Assembly (NCBI RefSeq): GCF_014138265.1 | Contig: NZ_JACGXL010000002.1 | Coordinates: forward strand, 911,737-971,959 | Reading direction: 5' to 3' | DNA length: 60,223 nt | Origin: Dokdonella fugitiva | GTDB taxonomy: Bacteria > Pseudomonadota > Gammaproteobacteria > Xanthomonadales > Rhodanobacteraceae | Part shown: piece after piece, positions 40,052 through 48,694 of the stretch | Layout of the letters: each line of letters opens with the position of its first letter | Position numbering within the stretch: the stretch's first letter is position 1 | Translations under genes and position numbers: made by a program | Notes under the pieces: generated by a model | The model's input: the letters and a program-made list of their open reading frames with translations, nothing else | Database searches by the model: none | Told to the model about the DNA's origin: nothing

Positions 40052-41740
40052 ATGACCGATCCGCACTCCGACGCGACGGATTCGCCGCAGGCCCTGCTAC
40101 GGCACTTCGTCGAGGAGATCAGCAGCGAGCTGCAGCTGCAGCCGCTGTTGGCGCGGATCGCCGAATACGCCTGCCTGCTCATCGGCGCCGACGACGGCAC
40201 GATCGGACTGCACGATCGGCACCGGAATCTGATCCGCACCGCCGCGGTCTACCGCATGCCCGAGCGCGAACTGGGCGCCGAGATGGGGCCGGGCGTCGGC
40301 TTGGCGGGTGCCGTACTCGAGTCCGGCCAGCCGGTGGTCGCGCGCTACGGCGACATCGCGCGCATCACATTGCCGGAACTCGCCGACAACCAGGTGATCG
40401 GCGTGCCGATCCACTGGAAGGGCGAGCTCACGGGATTCTTCGGCATCGGCGTTGCGCCGCCGCGCGTTTTGCCGCCCGATGCATTGGAGACGCTGCAGAC
40501 GTTCGCACGCCACGCCGGCATCGCGATCGCGAACGCGCACCGCTACGAGCGTGCGCGCCGGCGCACGGCGCGCTTCGAGCTGGTCGCGCGCGTCGCGAAG
40601 ATCATCAATGCGGGAGCCGATCTCAAATCGATGCTGCAGCAGGCAGCGGACGCCGTGCACGACGTGCTGGAGTTCCCCAACGTCGATATCCCGCTGCTCG
40701 ATCCCGACGATCCCGGCGTGCTGGTCGTGGAGATCCGCGGCGGCGGCTACAAGCGACAGATCCAGGGCATCGATCGCCTTCCGATCGAACGGGGTGTGAT
40801 GGGAAAGGCCGTGCGCGAACGTCGTGCGCAGCGCGTGGACGACGTCGGCGCCGTGCCGGGCTACATCACCCCGCCGACGACCGAGGGCGCGCGCGCCGAA
40901 CTCGCCGTACCGATCTTCTGCGCCGGCGAAGTCGTCGGCGTCGTCAACGTCGAGGGCGAGCAGCCTTACGACGAACTGGATCAGCGCACGATCGAGATCA
41001 TCGCCGACCATCTCGGCATCGCGATCCAGAATGCGCGCTTGCACGAACAGAACCGCGAGGCGGCGGTGTGGCAGGAGCGCATGCGCCTGCGCGGCGAGTT
41101 GCACGACTCGGTGACGCAGATCCTGTCGAGCATCAGCCTCCTTGCACAAGCATTGCCGTCCGCATGGCGCAGCAGCGCGCAGGAGGGCGAACGCCGCGCG
41201 AAACGCCTGGCGGAACTGGCGCAATCGGCCTTCGCGGAAATGCGCGCGCTGTTGCGCGAACTCAGACCCCCGCACGAGAGCCACAGCGGCCGGCACATCC
41301 TGCCGCAGAACCGGGATTTCCTCGGCCTGGATCGCCTGCGCGACGGCGGCCTCGGCGCGGCGCTGCCCAAGCTGCTCGAAGCGATGATCCCCGAGACGCT
41401 GGCGCGGCGGTACCGGTTCGACCGCTATCGACCGCAGCATCTCCCGCACGAGGAGGCCATGTATCGGGTCTGCCAGGAGGCGGTCTCCAACGTGATCCGC
41501 CACTCGGGTGCCCGGGAAGTGGCGGTCGAGGCACATGTCGATGCAAACCACGCCTACCTGTCGATCCGCGACGACGGCGGCGGCCTGCCGCCGACCGCCC
41601 GCGGCGGAATCGGCCTCAAGAGCATGCGCGATCGGCTCGCGCGCCTGGGCGGCGAACTCCAGCTGAAGCCGATGCTGCCGAACGGACTCGACGTCGTCGC
41701 TTGCCTGCCGCGCCGCGACCGCGAGATCGGGAACGCATGA
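40052..41740 (+). CDS. GAF-domain sensor histidine kinase (NarX/LiaS-like)
   Basis: A 562-residue soluble kinase with no TM. GAF1 is about residues 20-165, GAF2 about 175-325, HisKA_3 about 335-400 with phosphoacceptor His351 in GELHDSVTQIL, and an HATPase C-terminal domain with EAVSNVIRHSGA (N box) and DDGGGLP (G1), GIGLKSMRDRL (G2). Signals may be a small molecule, redox state or gas bound by the GAFs; unknown. Its response regulator overlaps by 4 bases. Confidence 0.93.
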   Translation: MTDPHSDATDSPQALLRHFVEEISSELQLQPLLARIAEYACLLIGADDGTIGLHDRHRNLIRTAAVYRMPERELGAEMGPGVGLAGAVLESGQPVVARYGDIARITLPELADNQVIGVPIHWKGELTGFFGIGVAPPRVLPPDALETLQTFARHAGIAIANAHRYERARRRTARFELVARVAKIINAGADLKSMLQQAADAVHDVLEFPNVDIPLLDPDDPGVLVVEIRGGGYKRQIQGIDRLPIERGVMGKAVRERRAQRVDDVGAVPGYITPPTTEGARAELAVPIFCAGEVVGVVNVEGEQPYDELDQRTIEIIADHLGIAIQNARLHEQNREAAVWQERMRLRGELHDSVTQILSSISLLAQALPSAWRSSAQEGERRAKRLAELAQSAFAEMRALLRELRPPHESHSGRHILPQNRDFLGLDRLRDGGLGAALPKLLEAMIPETLARRYRFDRYRPQHLPHEEAMYRVCQEAVSNVIRHSGAREVAVEAHVDANHAYLSIRDDGGGLPPTARGGIGLKSMRDRLARLGGELQLKPMLPNGLDVVACLPRRDREIGNA

Positions 41741-42390
41741 ACGCCGTTGTCCTGCGCCTGATGCTGGTCGACGACCACGCGGTCGTCCGCGAGGGCCTGC
41801 GAGCGGTGCTCGAGGACGGCAATGGCTTCGTCGTCGTGGCCGAAGCGGATTGCGGCGACGACGCGCTGCGCACAGTCGAGGCGGCTGCGCCCGACGTCAT
41901 CCTCATCGACCTCGTCATGCCCGGCCTGCCGGTCGCCGAGACGATTCGCCGCCTCAAGCAGAAGGTGCCCACGTGCCACATCGTCGTCTTCACCAGTTTC
42001 GCCGAGGATGAGCGGTTGCGCGACACGTTGCAGGCGGGCGCGATCGGTTACCTGCTCAAGGATGCGACGCGCGACGACCTCGTGAGCGCGGTGCGCGCGG
42101 TCGCAGAAGGACAGCCGTGGTTCCATGAAACCATGCGGCGGCAGCTCGTCGAGCTGCTGCGCGGCTCCGCGACCGCCGATCCGTTCGCCGCACTCACGCC
42201 GCGCGAGCGCAACGTGCTCGAGCTGATCGGCGAGGGCCTGAGCAATCGGCGCATCGCCACCCGCCTCGGTCTCACCGAAGGCACGGTGAAGGGCTATGTG
42301 AGCACGGTACTCGAGAAGATCGGCGTCGACGATCGCACACAGGCCGCGCTGTACTTCACCCGGGCCAACACCGGCCCGACGACGCGTTGA
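41737..42390 (+). CDS. NarL/LuxR-type response regulator
   Basis: A 217-residue regulator. Receiver: acidic pair VDDH (11-14), phosphoacceptor Asp58 in VILIDLVMPG, Thr/Ser in FTSF, Lys in YLLKDAT. LuxR-type HTH (about 145-210): LTPRERNVLELIGEGLSNRRIA and EGTVKGYVSTVLEKIGVDDRT. It is translationally coupled to the upstream GAF kinase (ATGA), forming one two-component system. Targets are unknown. Confidence 0.95.
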   Translation: MNAVVLRLMLVDDHAVVREGLRAVLEDGNGFVVVAEADCGDDALRTVEAAAPDVILIDLVMPGLPVAETIRRLKQKVPTCHIVVFTSFAEDERLRDTLQAGAIGYLLKDATRDDLVSAVRAVAEGQPWFHETMRRQLVELLRGSATADPFAALTPRERNVLELIGEGLSNRRIATRLGLTEGTVKGYVSTVLEKIGVDDRTQAALYFTRANTGPTTR

Positions 42391-42456
42391 GGCGAACACG
42401 GCGACTACGAGTCCGAGCGGTGCCCGCGCGGTCGCGCGCCAATGGTCCCGCCTCGA

Positions 42457-42723
42457 TCATCCCCGCTTTCGGCGCGGAAGATTCTTGTCGAGGATCGCCG
42501 CCAGGATGAGGCCATAGGAAACGATGCGCAGGATGTAGACGGTCGTGCTTCCCTGCTCGGTCCACTGCCAAGCCACCGTCAAGGCTCGTCCAGCGGCCTC
42601 GAGCAGGAACGAGGCGACGAAGTACAGGAAAAACCGGTCGCGCGTGCGCCGATGGAAGCGCAGGAAGATCAGTGCGGCCGCCATGGCCGCCATCGCGATC
42701 GCGCCTTGCAGGAAATTCGTCAC
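42457..42723 (-). CDS. Small three-helix membrane protein (DUF5985-like), second copy
   Basis: An 88-residue protein: FLQGAIAMAAMAAALIFLRF as helix 1, then FFLYFVASFLLEAAGRAL and VYILRIVSYGLILAAILDKN. The F-R-x-x-R-x-x-D loop after helix 1 is typical of the DUF5985 style. It lies 6 bases after its homologue, in a three-gene minus-strand operon. Function unknown. Confidence 0.75.
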   Translation of the reverse strand: MTNFLQGAIAMAAMAAALIFLRFHRRTRDRFFLYFVASFLLEAAGRALTVAWQWTEQGSTTVYILRIVSYGLILAAILDKNLPRRKRG

Positions 42724-42729
42724 GATGAC

Positions 42730-42987
42730 TCACTCGCCCGAGTTGATCAGGCCGTAAAGGAGCAGGCCAAGGGAAACCAGGGTGATCCACAGGCGCAGGC
42801 CGAGCAGGTCGATCTGCGGGAACACCAGCTTGTCGACGATGAGGATCACGTTGCTGAGCATCAGGCCGCTGAAGCACAGCCCGCTCCACCACAATACTGC
42901 CGATCGCGTGGCGTGGTACGCCCGCAGAAGCAGGAACGCGCACATCAGCGCCGTGAGGGCACACAAGCCGTAGACGAAAATCGCCAT
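42730..42987 (-). CDS. Small three-helix membrane protein (DUF5985-like), first copy
   Basis: An 85-residue protein: FVYGLCALTALMCAFLLLRAY, VLWWSGLCFSGLMLSNVILIVD and LRLWITLVSLGLLLYGLINS. It is similar in layout to the next gene, suggesting a heterodimer. Its ATG lies just past the stop of the upstream 126-residue protein. Confidence 0.75.
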   Translation of the reverse strand: MAIFVYGLCALTALMCAFLLLRAYHATRSAVLWWSGLCFSGLMLSNVILIVDKLVFPQIDLLGLRLWITLVSLGLLLYGLINSGE

Positions 42988-42988
42988 G

Positions 42989-43369
42989 TCATGGGTCCTT
43001 GCGAATGCGAAATGCCTTCGCGAATTGCTCGGCCGTGCGGTCGTGCGCGGCGTGCACGAGTCGGGTCATCGGTACGAGATGCTGCGAATAGGCCAGCTCC
43101 AATCGATCCAGCAATCGGGCGAAATCCTCAGGGCGTGGACGATAGCGATATACCCCTTCAGCCTCTTCGCGGTCGATCACGCCCAGTGTCTCGAGGTCGC
43201 TGAGAATCTTGCAGGCGCGGTCTTCCTCCACGTACAGACGAGGTGCCATTTGCGCTGGCGTCCACGTCTTCGACTCGCGTCGGAACAGCAGGATCGCCTC
43301 GATGTGGGGAATGGTCATCGCATTCGCGAGGACGAGGCGGCGGACATCGGCGGGAATCACATCACTCAT
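42989..43369 (-). CDS. Small winged-helix-like protein in the DUF5985 operon
   Basis: A 126-residue soluble protein. The middle (LFRRESKTWTPAQMAPRLYVEEDRACKIL, then LETLGVIDREEAEGVYRY) looks like a winged helix in which the last part is the wing. It probably binds DNA or a partner; no named family. It is first in the three-gene operon with the two membrane proteins. Confidence 0.6.
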   Translation of the reverse strand: MSDVIPADVRRLVLANAMTIPHIEAILLFRRESKTWTPAQMAPRLYVEEDRACKILSDLETLGVIDREEAEGVYRYRPRPEDFARLLDRLELAYSQHLVPMTRLVHAAHDRTAEQFAKAFRIRKDP

Positions 43370-43467
43370 CGCGTGAATCCAGTACGAGATGCGTGTCTGA
43401 AAGCCTGGGCGACTCGCTCGGGCGAATGCCGGGGGTGATGAGATGACGGACCAGCGCGCGATGTTTC

Positions 43468-44886
43468 TCAGTTTCGTGGCAGCGATACATCGGAGTAGTC
43501 CTGCTCCTCGCTGCCCGAGGTTTGGGCGAGCGCACGGATGAAACGCGTCCGCCATGCCGTGACGTCCTGCCTTCGTAGCGCGGCCATCGACTCTTCCCAG
43601 CGCAGACGCCGGTCGCCCAGCGACATGTCGAGGGCGGCATTCAGCGTACGCGCGGTCGCCTCGATGTCGTTCGGGTTGACGAGCAGCGCGCCGCGCAGAT
43701 CGTTCGCCGCGCCGGCGAAACGGAAAAGCACGAGCACGCCCGGATCGCGCGGATTCTGGCACGCGACGTATTCCTTGGCGACGAGATTCATTCCATCGCG
43801 CAGCGGCGTCACCAGGCCCACGCGCGCGTGCCGGTAGCAGCCGGACAGGACGTCCGGGCGGTAGGTCTTGTTGACGTAGCGGATCGGTGACCAGTCGGCA
43901 TCCGCGAGCTTTCCGTTGATCGAGCCGGCGAGCCGCTCGAGCTGTCGGCGCAGTCGACGGTATTCGGGCACTTCACTGCGCGAAGGCGGTGCGATCTGCA
44001 GCAGGATGACGGAACGGCGCAACGAGGTTTCCTTGTCGAGCAGCTCCGCATACGCCTTGAAGCGCTCGGGAAGGCCCTTGCTGTAGTCGAGGCGGTCGAC
44101 ACCAATGATGAGTGCGCGCGAGCCGATGCTGGCCTTCAACGCTCGCACGGGCTCGAGCTCGCCGGCTGCGGCGGCCTGCTCGGCGGTCCTGTCGACATCG
44201 ATACCGATCGGGAACACGCCGGCCCGCACGCTGTGCCGGCCGCCGCGTATGCTGATGACACCGCGTTCGTTGATCTCGCCGTTCGCTTCCCCGACGATGT
44301 ATTCGCGGAAGGCCTTGAGGTAGGACTCCGTCTGGAATCCCACCAGGTCGTAAGCGAGCAGCGCTTCGAAGAGCTCGCGATGCACCGGCAGCGTGACGAG
44401 AAGCTCGCTGGGCGGGAACGGCGTGTGCAGGAAGAAGCCGATGCGCGAAAGAACCCCAAGTCGCCGCAGCGCCGCGCCGAGCGGGATCAGGTGATAGTCG
44501 TGGATCCAGACCAGGTCGCCGGGGCGGAGCAGGGGAGCCAGCCGTTCGGCGAAATGCGCGTTCACCCGCACGTAGGCTTCGTAGGTCGAGCGCGTGAAGT
44601 CGACCAGGCTCGGGCGAAAATGGAACAGCGGCCAGAGCGTGCGGTTGGCGAAGCCGGAGTAGTAGTCGGTGAAGTCGCGCTGGGTGAGCCCCAGCGTCGC
44701 GTAGGTCACGTTGCCGTCGGTCTGCGTGTTCACCTCGTCCGCGAGGGTCGCGACCACGCGGCCGTTCCATCCGAACCAGATGCCGCCGCTGTCGCGCAAG
44801 GCCGCCATCACGCCCGACGCGAGGCCGCCTGCACCGTGCTCGTTCGGAATCGCGACGCGATTGCTCACGACGACGAGCCTGCTCAT
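43468..44886 (-). CDS. otsA: Trehalose-6-phosphate synthase
   Basis: A 472-residue GT20 enzyme joining UDP-glucose and glucose 6-phosphate. Motifs: VVVSNRVAIP, GGLASGV, YHLIPLGAALR, FFLHTPFPPSE, VDRLDYSKGLPERFKAY and LRDGMNLVAKEYVA. No otsB is in the window. The start at MSRLVVVSNRV (44886) is clear; the frame upstream to 45123 codes for no recognisable protein. Trehalose protects against osmotic and drying stress. A candidate promoter lies about 300 bases upstream. Confidence 0.95.
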   Translation of the reverse strand: MSRLVVVSNRVAIPNEHGAGGLASGVMAALRDSGGIWFGWNGRVVATLADEVNTQTDGNVTYATLGLTQRDFTDYYSGFANRTLWPLFHFRPSLVDFTRSTYEAYVRVNAHFAERLAPLLRPGDLVWIHDYHLIPLGAALRRLGVLSRIGFFLHTPFPPSELLVTLPVHRELFEALLAYDLVGFQTESYLKAFREYIVGEANGEINERGVISIRGGRHSVRAGVFPIGIDVDRTAEQAAAAGELEPVRALKASIGSRALIIGVDRLDYSKGLPERFKAYAELLDKETSLRRSVILLQIAPPSRSEVPEYRRLRRQLERLAGSINGKLADADWSPIRYVNKTYRPDVLSGCYRHARVGLVTPLRDGMNLVAKEYVACQNPRDPGVLVLFRFAGAANDLRGALLVNPNDIEATARTLNAALDMSLGDRRLRWEESMAALRRQDVTAWRTRFIRALAQTSGSEEQDYSDVSLPRN

Positions 44887-45244
44887 GGTTCGAAGCACTC
44901 GCGCGACCGGCGTGCATCGGCGCGAAACATCGCCGAGCCGGATTCCAATGCGCCGGTCACTCGCTCGACGACCTTCGCGTCGATGCGGGTGTCGTGACGC
45001 GACATGTCGACGACCGTCGTGGGTCGGACGCGCAAACAACGATGCAGTCAGCGGATGTGGCCATGGGCGGATCCCCTTCACGGTGCGCGGATCGATCGAA
45101 GCGATCGCGCCTTGCGCGGTCACCGGCCACCGTCCAGATCGAAAGGATCGTCGCTAAACCACCAGCCCCTGCGCTCGAGGTGTACTATACGCCTTCGAGA
45201 CTATATAGCAACGAATGTATCTGGTCGGCCGGAGTCGAGAGCTC
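44887..45244. other. 358-base otsA upstream region with no gene seen
   Basis: Between otsA and the MarR-like gene. It holds the candidate otsA promoter (45184-45211) at its far end and otherwise G+C-rich leader sequence. No convincing open frame with a ribosome binding site was found. Confidence 0.5.
45184..45211 (-). promoter_or_regulatory. Candidate sigma-70 promoter for otsA
   Basis: On the minus strand TTGCTA (45206-45211), a 16-base spacer, then TATAGT (45184-45189). TATAGT also occurs again inside the spacer, giving a direct repeat that a regulator could read. It lies just past the MarR-like gene end and would leave a leader of about 290 bases. Confidence 0.45.
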
Positions 45245-45760
45245 TCAGGAGTCGGCGAGGGGACGGAAGCGCGCGCTGTCGTCGCGGGATTTCATCGCCT
45301 GCAGCACCGCGTCCAGCGATCGGCCGAGCATGGTTCGGGCGGACGGGCTCAACGAGGCGAGCGCGTCGGCGAGGATCCCGACGATCGGACCGGGCGCACG
45401 GGCGAGCAGGCGGCGCGCCTTCGGCGTGATGGTCAGCTCGCTCGCGCGCTGGTCGACGCCGCTCTTCTTCTTCTGCAGGAGTCCCAGCGTCACCAGTTGC
45501 TCGACGAGATTGCTGGCGGTCGGTTGGCGGATCAGCATGGCGCGTGCGAGCGCGGAGATGCCGACGTTCGGTTGCGCGGCGACGATGGCGAGCGCCTGCA
45601 GTTGCGCGCCGCCGATGCCCACCGAGTCTTGGATGGCCTGGTAGTGCTGGCGGGTGGACTGCAGGATGATGCGGAACTTCGCCAGCAGTGCCATCACGTC
45701 TTCCGACGGCACCGCGCTGTTCACTGGTTCGGCAATCGTGTGCTTGCGGGTGCGAGGCAT
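45245..45760 (-). CDS. MarR-family transcriptional regulator
   Basis: A 171-residue winged-helix dimer regulator. LQALAIVAAQPNVGISALARAMLIRQPTASNLVEQLVTLGLL is the HTH and DQRASELTITPKARRLL the wing. It diverges from the ClC-NhaD pair and precedes otsA, so it may control either; ligand unknown. Start MPRTRKHTIAE at 45760; an upstream ATG at 45826 is also in frame. Confidence 0.88.
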   Translation of the reverse strand: MPRTRKHTIAEPVNSAVPSEDVMALLAKFRIILQSTRQHYQAIQDSVGIGGAQLQALAIVAAQPNVGISALARAMLIRQPTASNLVEQLVTLGLLQKKKSGVDQRASELTITPKARRLLARAPGPIVGILADALASLSPSARTMLGRSLDAVLQAMKSRDDSARFRPLADS

Positions 45761-45953
45761 TCGTTGAATCGGCTCGGGTTGCGCGAAAATGTCGGTCCGC
45801 GATCGGATCGAAGGCTGCGATCGCACGAATGGAGTACAGCTCTATCATGAAACCACGGCGGTCGTGTGTGCGAGTCCGGGCAGCGATGCAGACGGAGCGG
45901 GGGCGGGTCCCCGTATTCGCGTGCCGGGCGGATCCGGTTTCGTGAGGCATGGC

Positions 45954-47285
45954 ATGGCGTCCCGCATCGATCGCCTGAAGAACCATGACTGGCTGTCGCC
46001 CCATCAATGGCGGCGACGCACCCTGCTCTGGGGCGGTGCCGTGCTGGTCGGACTGTCGGCGATCCTGTTCGCTCGGGCAAGCGAGGTCGTCTATGGACTG
46101 TTCCTGCGCCTGCTCGAGCACAGCCGCTACTGGCCCCTGCTGCTCACGCCGGCGGTGTTCGCCCTGTTGTCGTGGTCGACGAGCGGTGTCTTCAAGGCCA
46201 CTCGCGGCTCGGGCATTCCGCAGGCGATCGCGGCGCTGCAGGTCGACGACCCGGGATTCCGCGGGCGATTGCTTTCGCTGCGCGTCGCCGCCGGCAAGAT
46301 GGCCCTGACGTTGGCCGCGCTCGCGGCCGGCGCGTCGATCGGGCGCGAAGGTCCGACCGTGCACGTGGGTGCCGGCCTCATGTATGCGCTCGGTCGCCGG
46401 TTCGGCTTTGCCGATCCGCAGGCCGCCGCGCGGTTCGTGCTCGCAGGTGGCGCGGCCGGCATCGCCGCGGCCTTCAATGCGCCACTGGCCGGCGTCGTAT
46501 TCGCGATCGAGGAGATGGCCGGCGCGTTCGAATCGCGCATGAGCGGCGTCGTGCTGACCGCGGTCATCATCGCGGGCGTGGTCTCGCTCGGCATCGTCGG
46601 CGAGTACGCCTACTTCGGCAAGATCACCACCGCGTTCCCGCTCAGCCGCAGCTGGCTGGCGATTCTCCCGTGCGCGCTGGCGTGCGGGCTCGCCGGCGGC
46701 ACGTTCGCGCGCGTGATCCTGCTCGACAGCGGCCGCGTGCTCGCCCGGGTCGCGCGGCTGCGCGAACGATGGCCCGTGCGGTTCGCCGCGGCCTGCGGCT
46801 TCGTGCTGGCGCTGCTCGGTCTGGCCAGCGCCGGCAGCGTATATGGAACCGGCTACGACCAGGCACGTGCGATTCTCGAAGGCGCGGCTCCGGCGCCCTC
46901 CGGGGCGTTCGGCGCACTGAAGTTCCTCGCCAACATCGTGTCCTACTGGGCGAGCATCCCCGGCGGCATCTTCTCGCCCGCACTCGCGGTAGGCGCGGGC
47001 ATCGGCCAGAACATCGCCGCGATCATGCCCGGCGCCGAGTCTTCGGCGGTCGTGTTGCTCGGGATGGCCGGTTATCTCGCCGCAGTGACGCAGGCGCCGC
47101 TGACCTCGGCGATCATTTCGATGGAACTGACCGACAATCGTGACATGGTGATTCCGATCCTCGCCGTCTGCATGCTCGCGCGTGCCGTCTCGTCGCTGGT
47201 CTGCAGGACGCCGGTCTACAAGGCGATCGCGCAGCGCCTCATCCGCGATTTCGAACAGGAACGCATGAAGGGGGCCGCCGCATGA
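45954..47285 (+). CDS. ClC-family chloride/proton antiporter
   Basis: A 443-residue, many-helix ClC protein. Signature GSGIP, GREGPTV (gating Glu), FNAPLAGVVFAIEEM (Glu for proton access), GGIFSPALAVGA, and the PVYKAI Tyr are all kept. A ClC antiporter rather than a channel is therefore likely. It is the first gene of a pair with nhaD; the ATG at 47282 overlaps its stop. The MarR gene is divergent. Confidence 0.93.
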   Translation: MASRIDRLKNHDWLSPHQWRRRTLLWGGAVLVGLSAILFARASEVVYGLFLRLLEHSRYWPLLLTPAVFALLSWSTSGVFKATRGSGIPQAIAALQVDDPGFRGRLLSLRVAAGKMALTLAALAAGASIGREGPTVHVGAGLMYALGRRFGFADPQAAARFVLAGGAAGIAAAFNAPLAGVVFAIEEMAGAFESRMSGVVLTAVIIAGVVSLGIVGEYAYFGKITTAFPLSRSWLAILPCALACGLAGGTFARVILLDSGRVLARVARLRERWPVRFAAACGFVLALLGLASAGSVYGTGYDQARAILEGAAPAPSGAFGALKFLANIVSYWASIPGGIFSPALAVGAGIGQNIAAIMPGAESSAVVLLGMAGYLAAVTQAPLTSAIISMELTDNRDMVIPILAVCMLARAVSSLVCRTPVYKAIAQRLIRDFEQERMKGAAA

Positions 47286-48664
47286 GCCCGGGCGTCCCGC
47301 TGGCCCTGCTGTCCGCGCTCCCGGCCGTCGCCGAAGGCGAGGCCACGAACTTCCACCTGACGGCGCACCCGGTCGGCTGGATCTGCCTGGCGTTGTTCGT
47401 GCTCGCCTACGCGGCCGTGATCCTCGAGGAGCGCATCCACGTCGCCAAGTCGAAGCCGGTCATGCTCGCGGCCGGACTGATCTGGGGATTGCTCGCGTGG
47501 CAGGTCCCGGCATCAGGCAGCGATGCCGTGCGCGCGGCGTTCGAAGGCATGTTCCTCGAATACTCGGAAGTGTTCTTCTTCCTCGTCGTCGCGATGACCT
47601 ACGTGACCGCGATGGGCGAGCGAAACGTCTTCGAAGCGCTCCGCTCGCAACTGACGCGACGCCATCTCAGCTACCGGCAGCTGTTCTGGGTCACCGGCGC
47701 GATCGCCTTCCTGATTTCCCCCGTGCTCGACAACCTGACCACGGCGCTGGTCATGTCGGCGGTCATCCTCGCCGTGTGCTCCGGCAACGCGCGCTTCATC
47801 ACGCTCGCGTTCGTCAACCTCGTGGTCGCCGCCAACGCGGGCGGCGCGTGGAGTGCGTTCGGCGACATCACGACGCTCATGGTGTGGCAGGCGCGCAAGG
47901 TCGAGTTCGCGCAGTTCTTCGCGATCTTCGTTCCGTCGCTGGTCAACTGGCTGGTGCCGGCCGCGATCATGGCCTTCGCCGTGCCGAAGGGGCGGCCCCA
48001 TCCCGCGGACCAGGCCGCGCGGGTCAAGGACGGCGGCATCGGCATCTGCGTGACGTTCGCGATCACCATCCTGATCACGGTCGTCGGCCGCCAGTGGCTC
48101 GGGATGCCGGCCGCCTACGGCATGCTGACCGGCCTCGCGTTGCTCAACATCCTCGCGACCCGCATCGATCGGCGCCAGCGGCGCTACGCCCTCGCGCAAG
48201 GCATCCAGGACGACAACGGCTACTCGATCTTCAGGATCATCGCGCACGCCGAATGGGACACGCTGCTGTTCTTCTACGGCGTGTTCGCCTGCGTCGGCGG
48301 CCTCGCCGCCCTCGGCTATCTCGAACTCGCTTCGCACGCGATGTACGGCGGCTTCGGCTTCACGCTCGCGAACACGGGCATGGGCGTGCTGTCCGCCGTG
48401 GTCGACAACATCCCGATCATGTTCGCCGTGCTCAGGATGGATCCGCCGATGGATCTCGGCCAATGGCTGCTCGTCACGCTGACTGCCGGTGTCGGCGGCA
48501 GCCTGCTGTCGATCGGTTCGGCGGCCGGTGTCGCCCTCATGGGCGTGTCGCGCGGTCTTTACACGTTCAACGCGCATCTTCGATGGAGCGCCGTCATCGC
48601 GCTCGGCTACGTCGCGAGCATCCTCGTGCACCTGTGGCTCAATGCGCGCCTCTTCACCGGTTGA
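47282..48664 (+). CDS. nhaD: NhaD-type sodium/proton antiporter
   Basis: A 460-residue, 12-to-13-helix antiporter of the NhaD/ArsB superfamily. Motifs include HLTAHPVGWICLALFVLAYA near the N-terminus, ISPVLDNLTTALVMSAVI, NAGGAWSAFGDITTLMVW and SAVVDNIPIMFAVL. It exchanges Na+ (and often Li+) for protons. Its start overlaps the ClC stop (ATGA), suggesting coordinated control of chloride, sodium and pH. Confidence 0.94.
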   Translation: MSPGVPLALLSALPAVAEGEATNFHLTAHPVGWICLALFVLAYAAVILEERIHVAKSKPVMLAAGLIWGLLAWQVPASGSDAVRAAFEGMFLEYSEVFFFLVVAMTYVTAMGERNVFEALRSQLTRRHLSYRQLFWVTGAIAFLISPVLDNLTTALVMSAVILAVCSGNARFITLAFVNLVVAANAGGAWSAFGDITTLMVWQARKVEFAQFFAIFVPSLVNWLVPAAIMAFAVPKGRPHPADQAARVKDGGIGICVTFAITILITVVGRQWLGMPAAYGMLTGLALLNILATRIDRRQRRYALAQGIQDDNGYSIFRIIAHAEWDTLLFFYGVFACVGGLAALGYLELASHAMYGGFGFTLANTGMGVLSAVVDNIPIMFAVLRMDPPMDLGQWLLVTLTAGVGGSLLSIGSAAGVALMGVSRGLYTFNAHLRWSAVIALGYVASILVHLWLNARLFTG

Positions 48665-48694
48665 GGCGCGCGCGGATCGCCCGCGGTCCGGGCA

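Noticed and set aside
44887-45123. An N-terminal extension of OtsA from an upstream ATG at 45123
   Set aside because: The 79 extra residues are His/Arg/Pro-rich and unlike any trehalose synthase; the family start is MSRLVVVSNRV.
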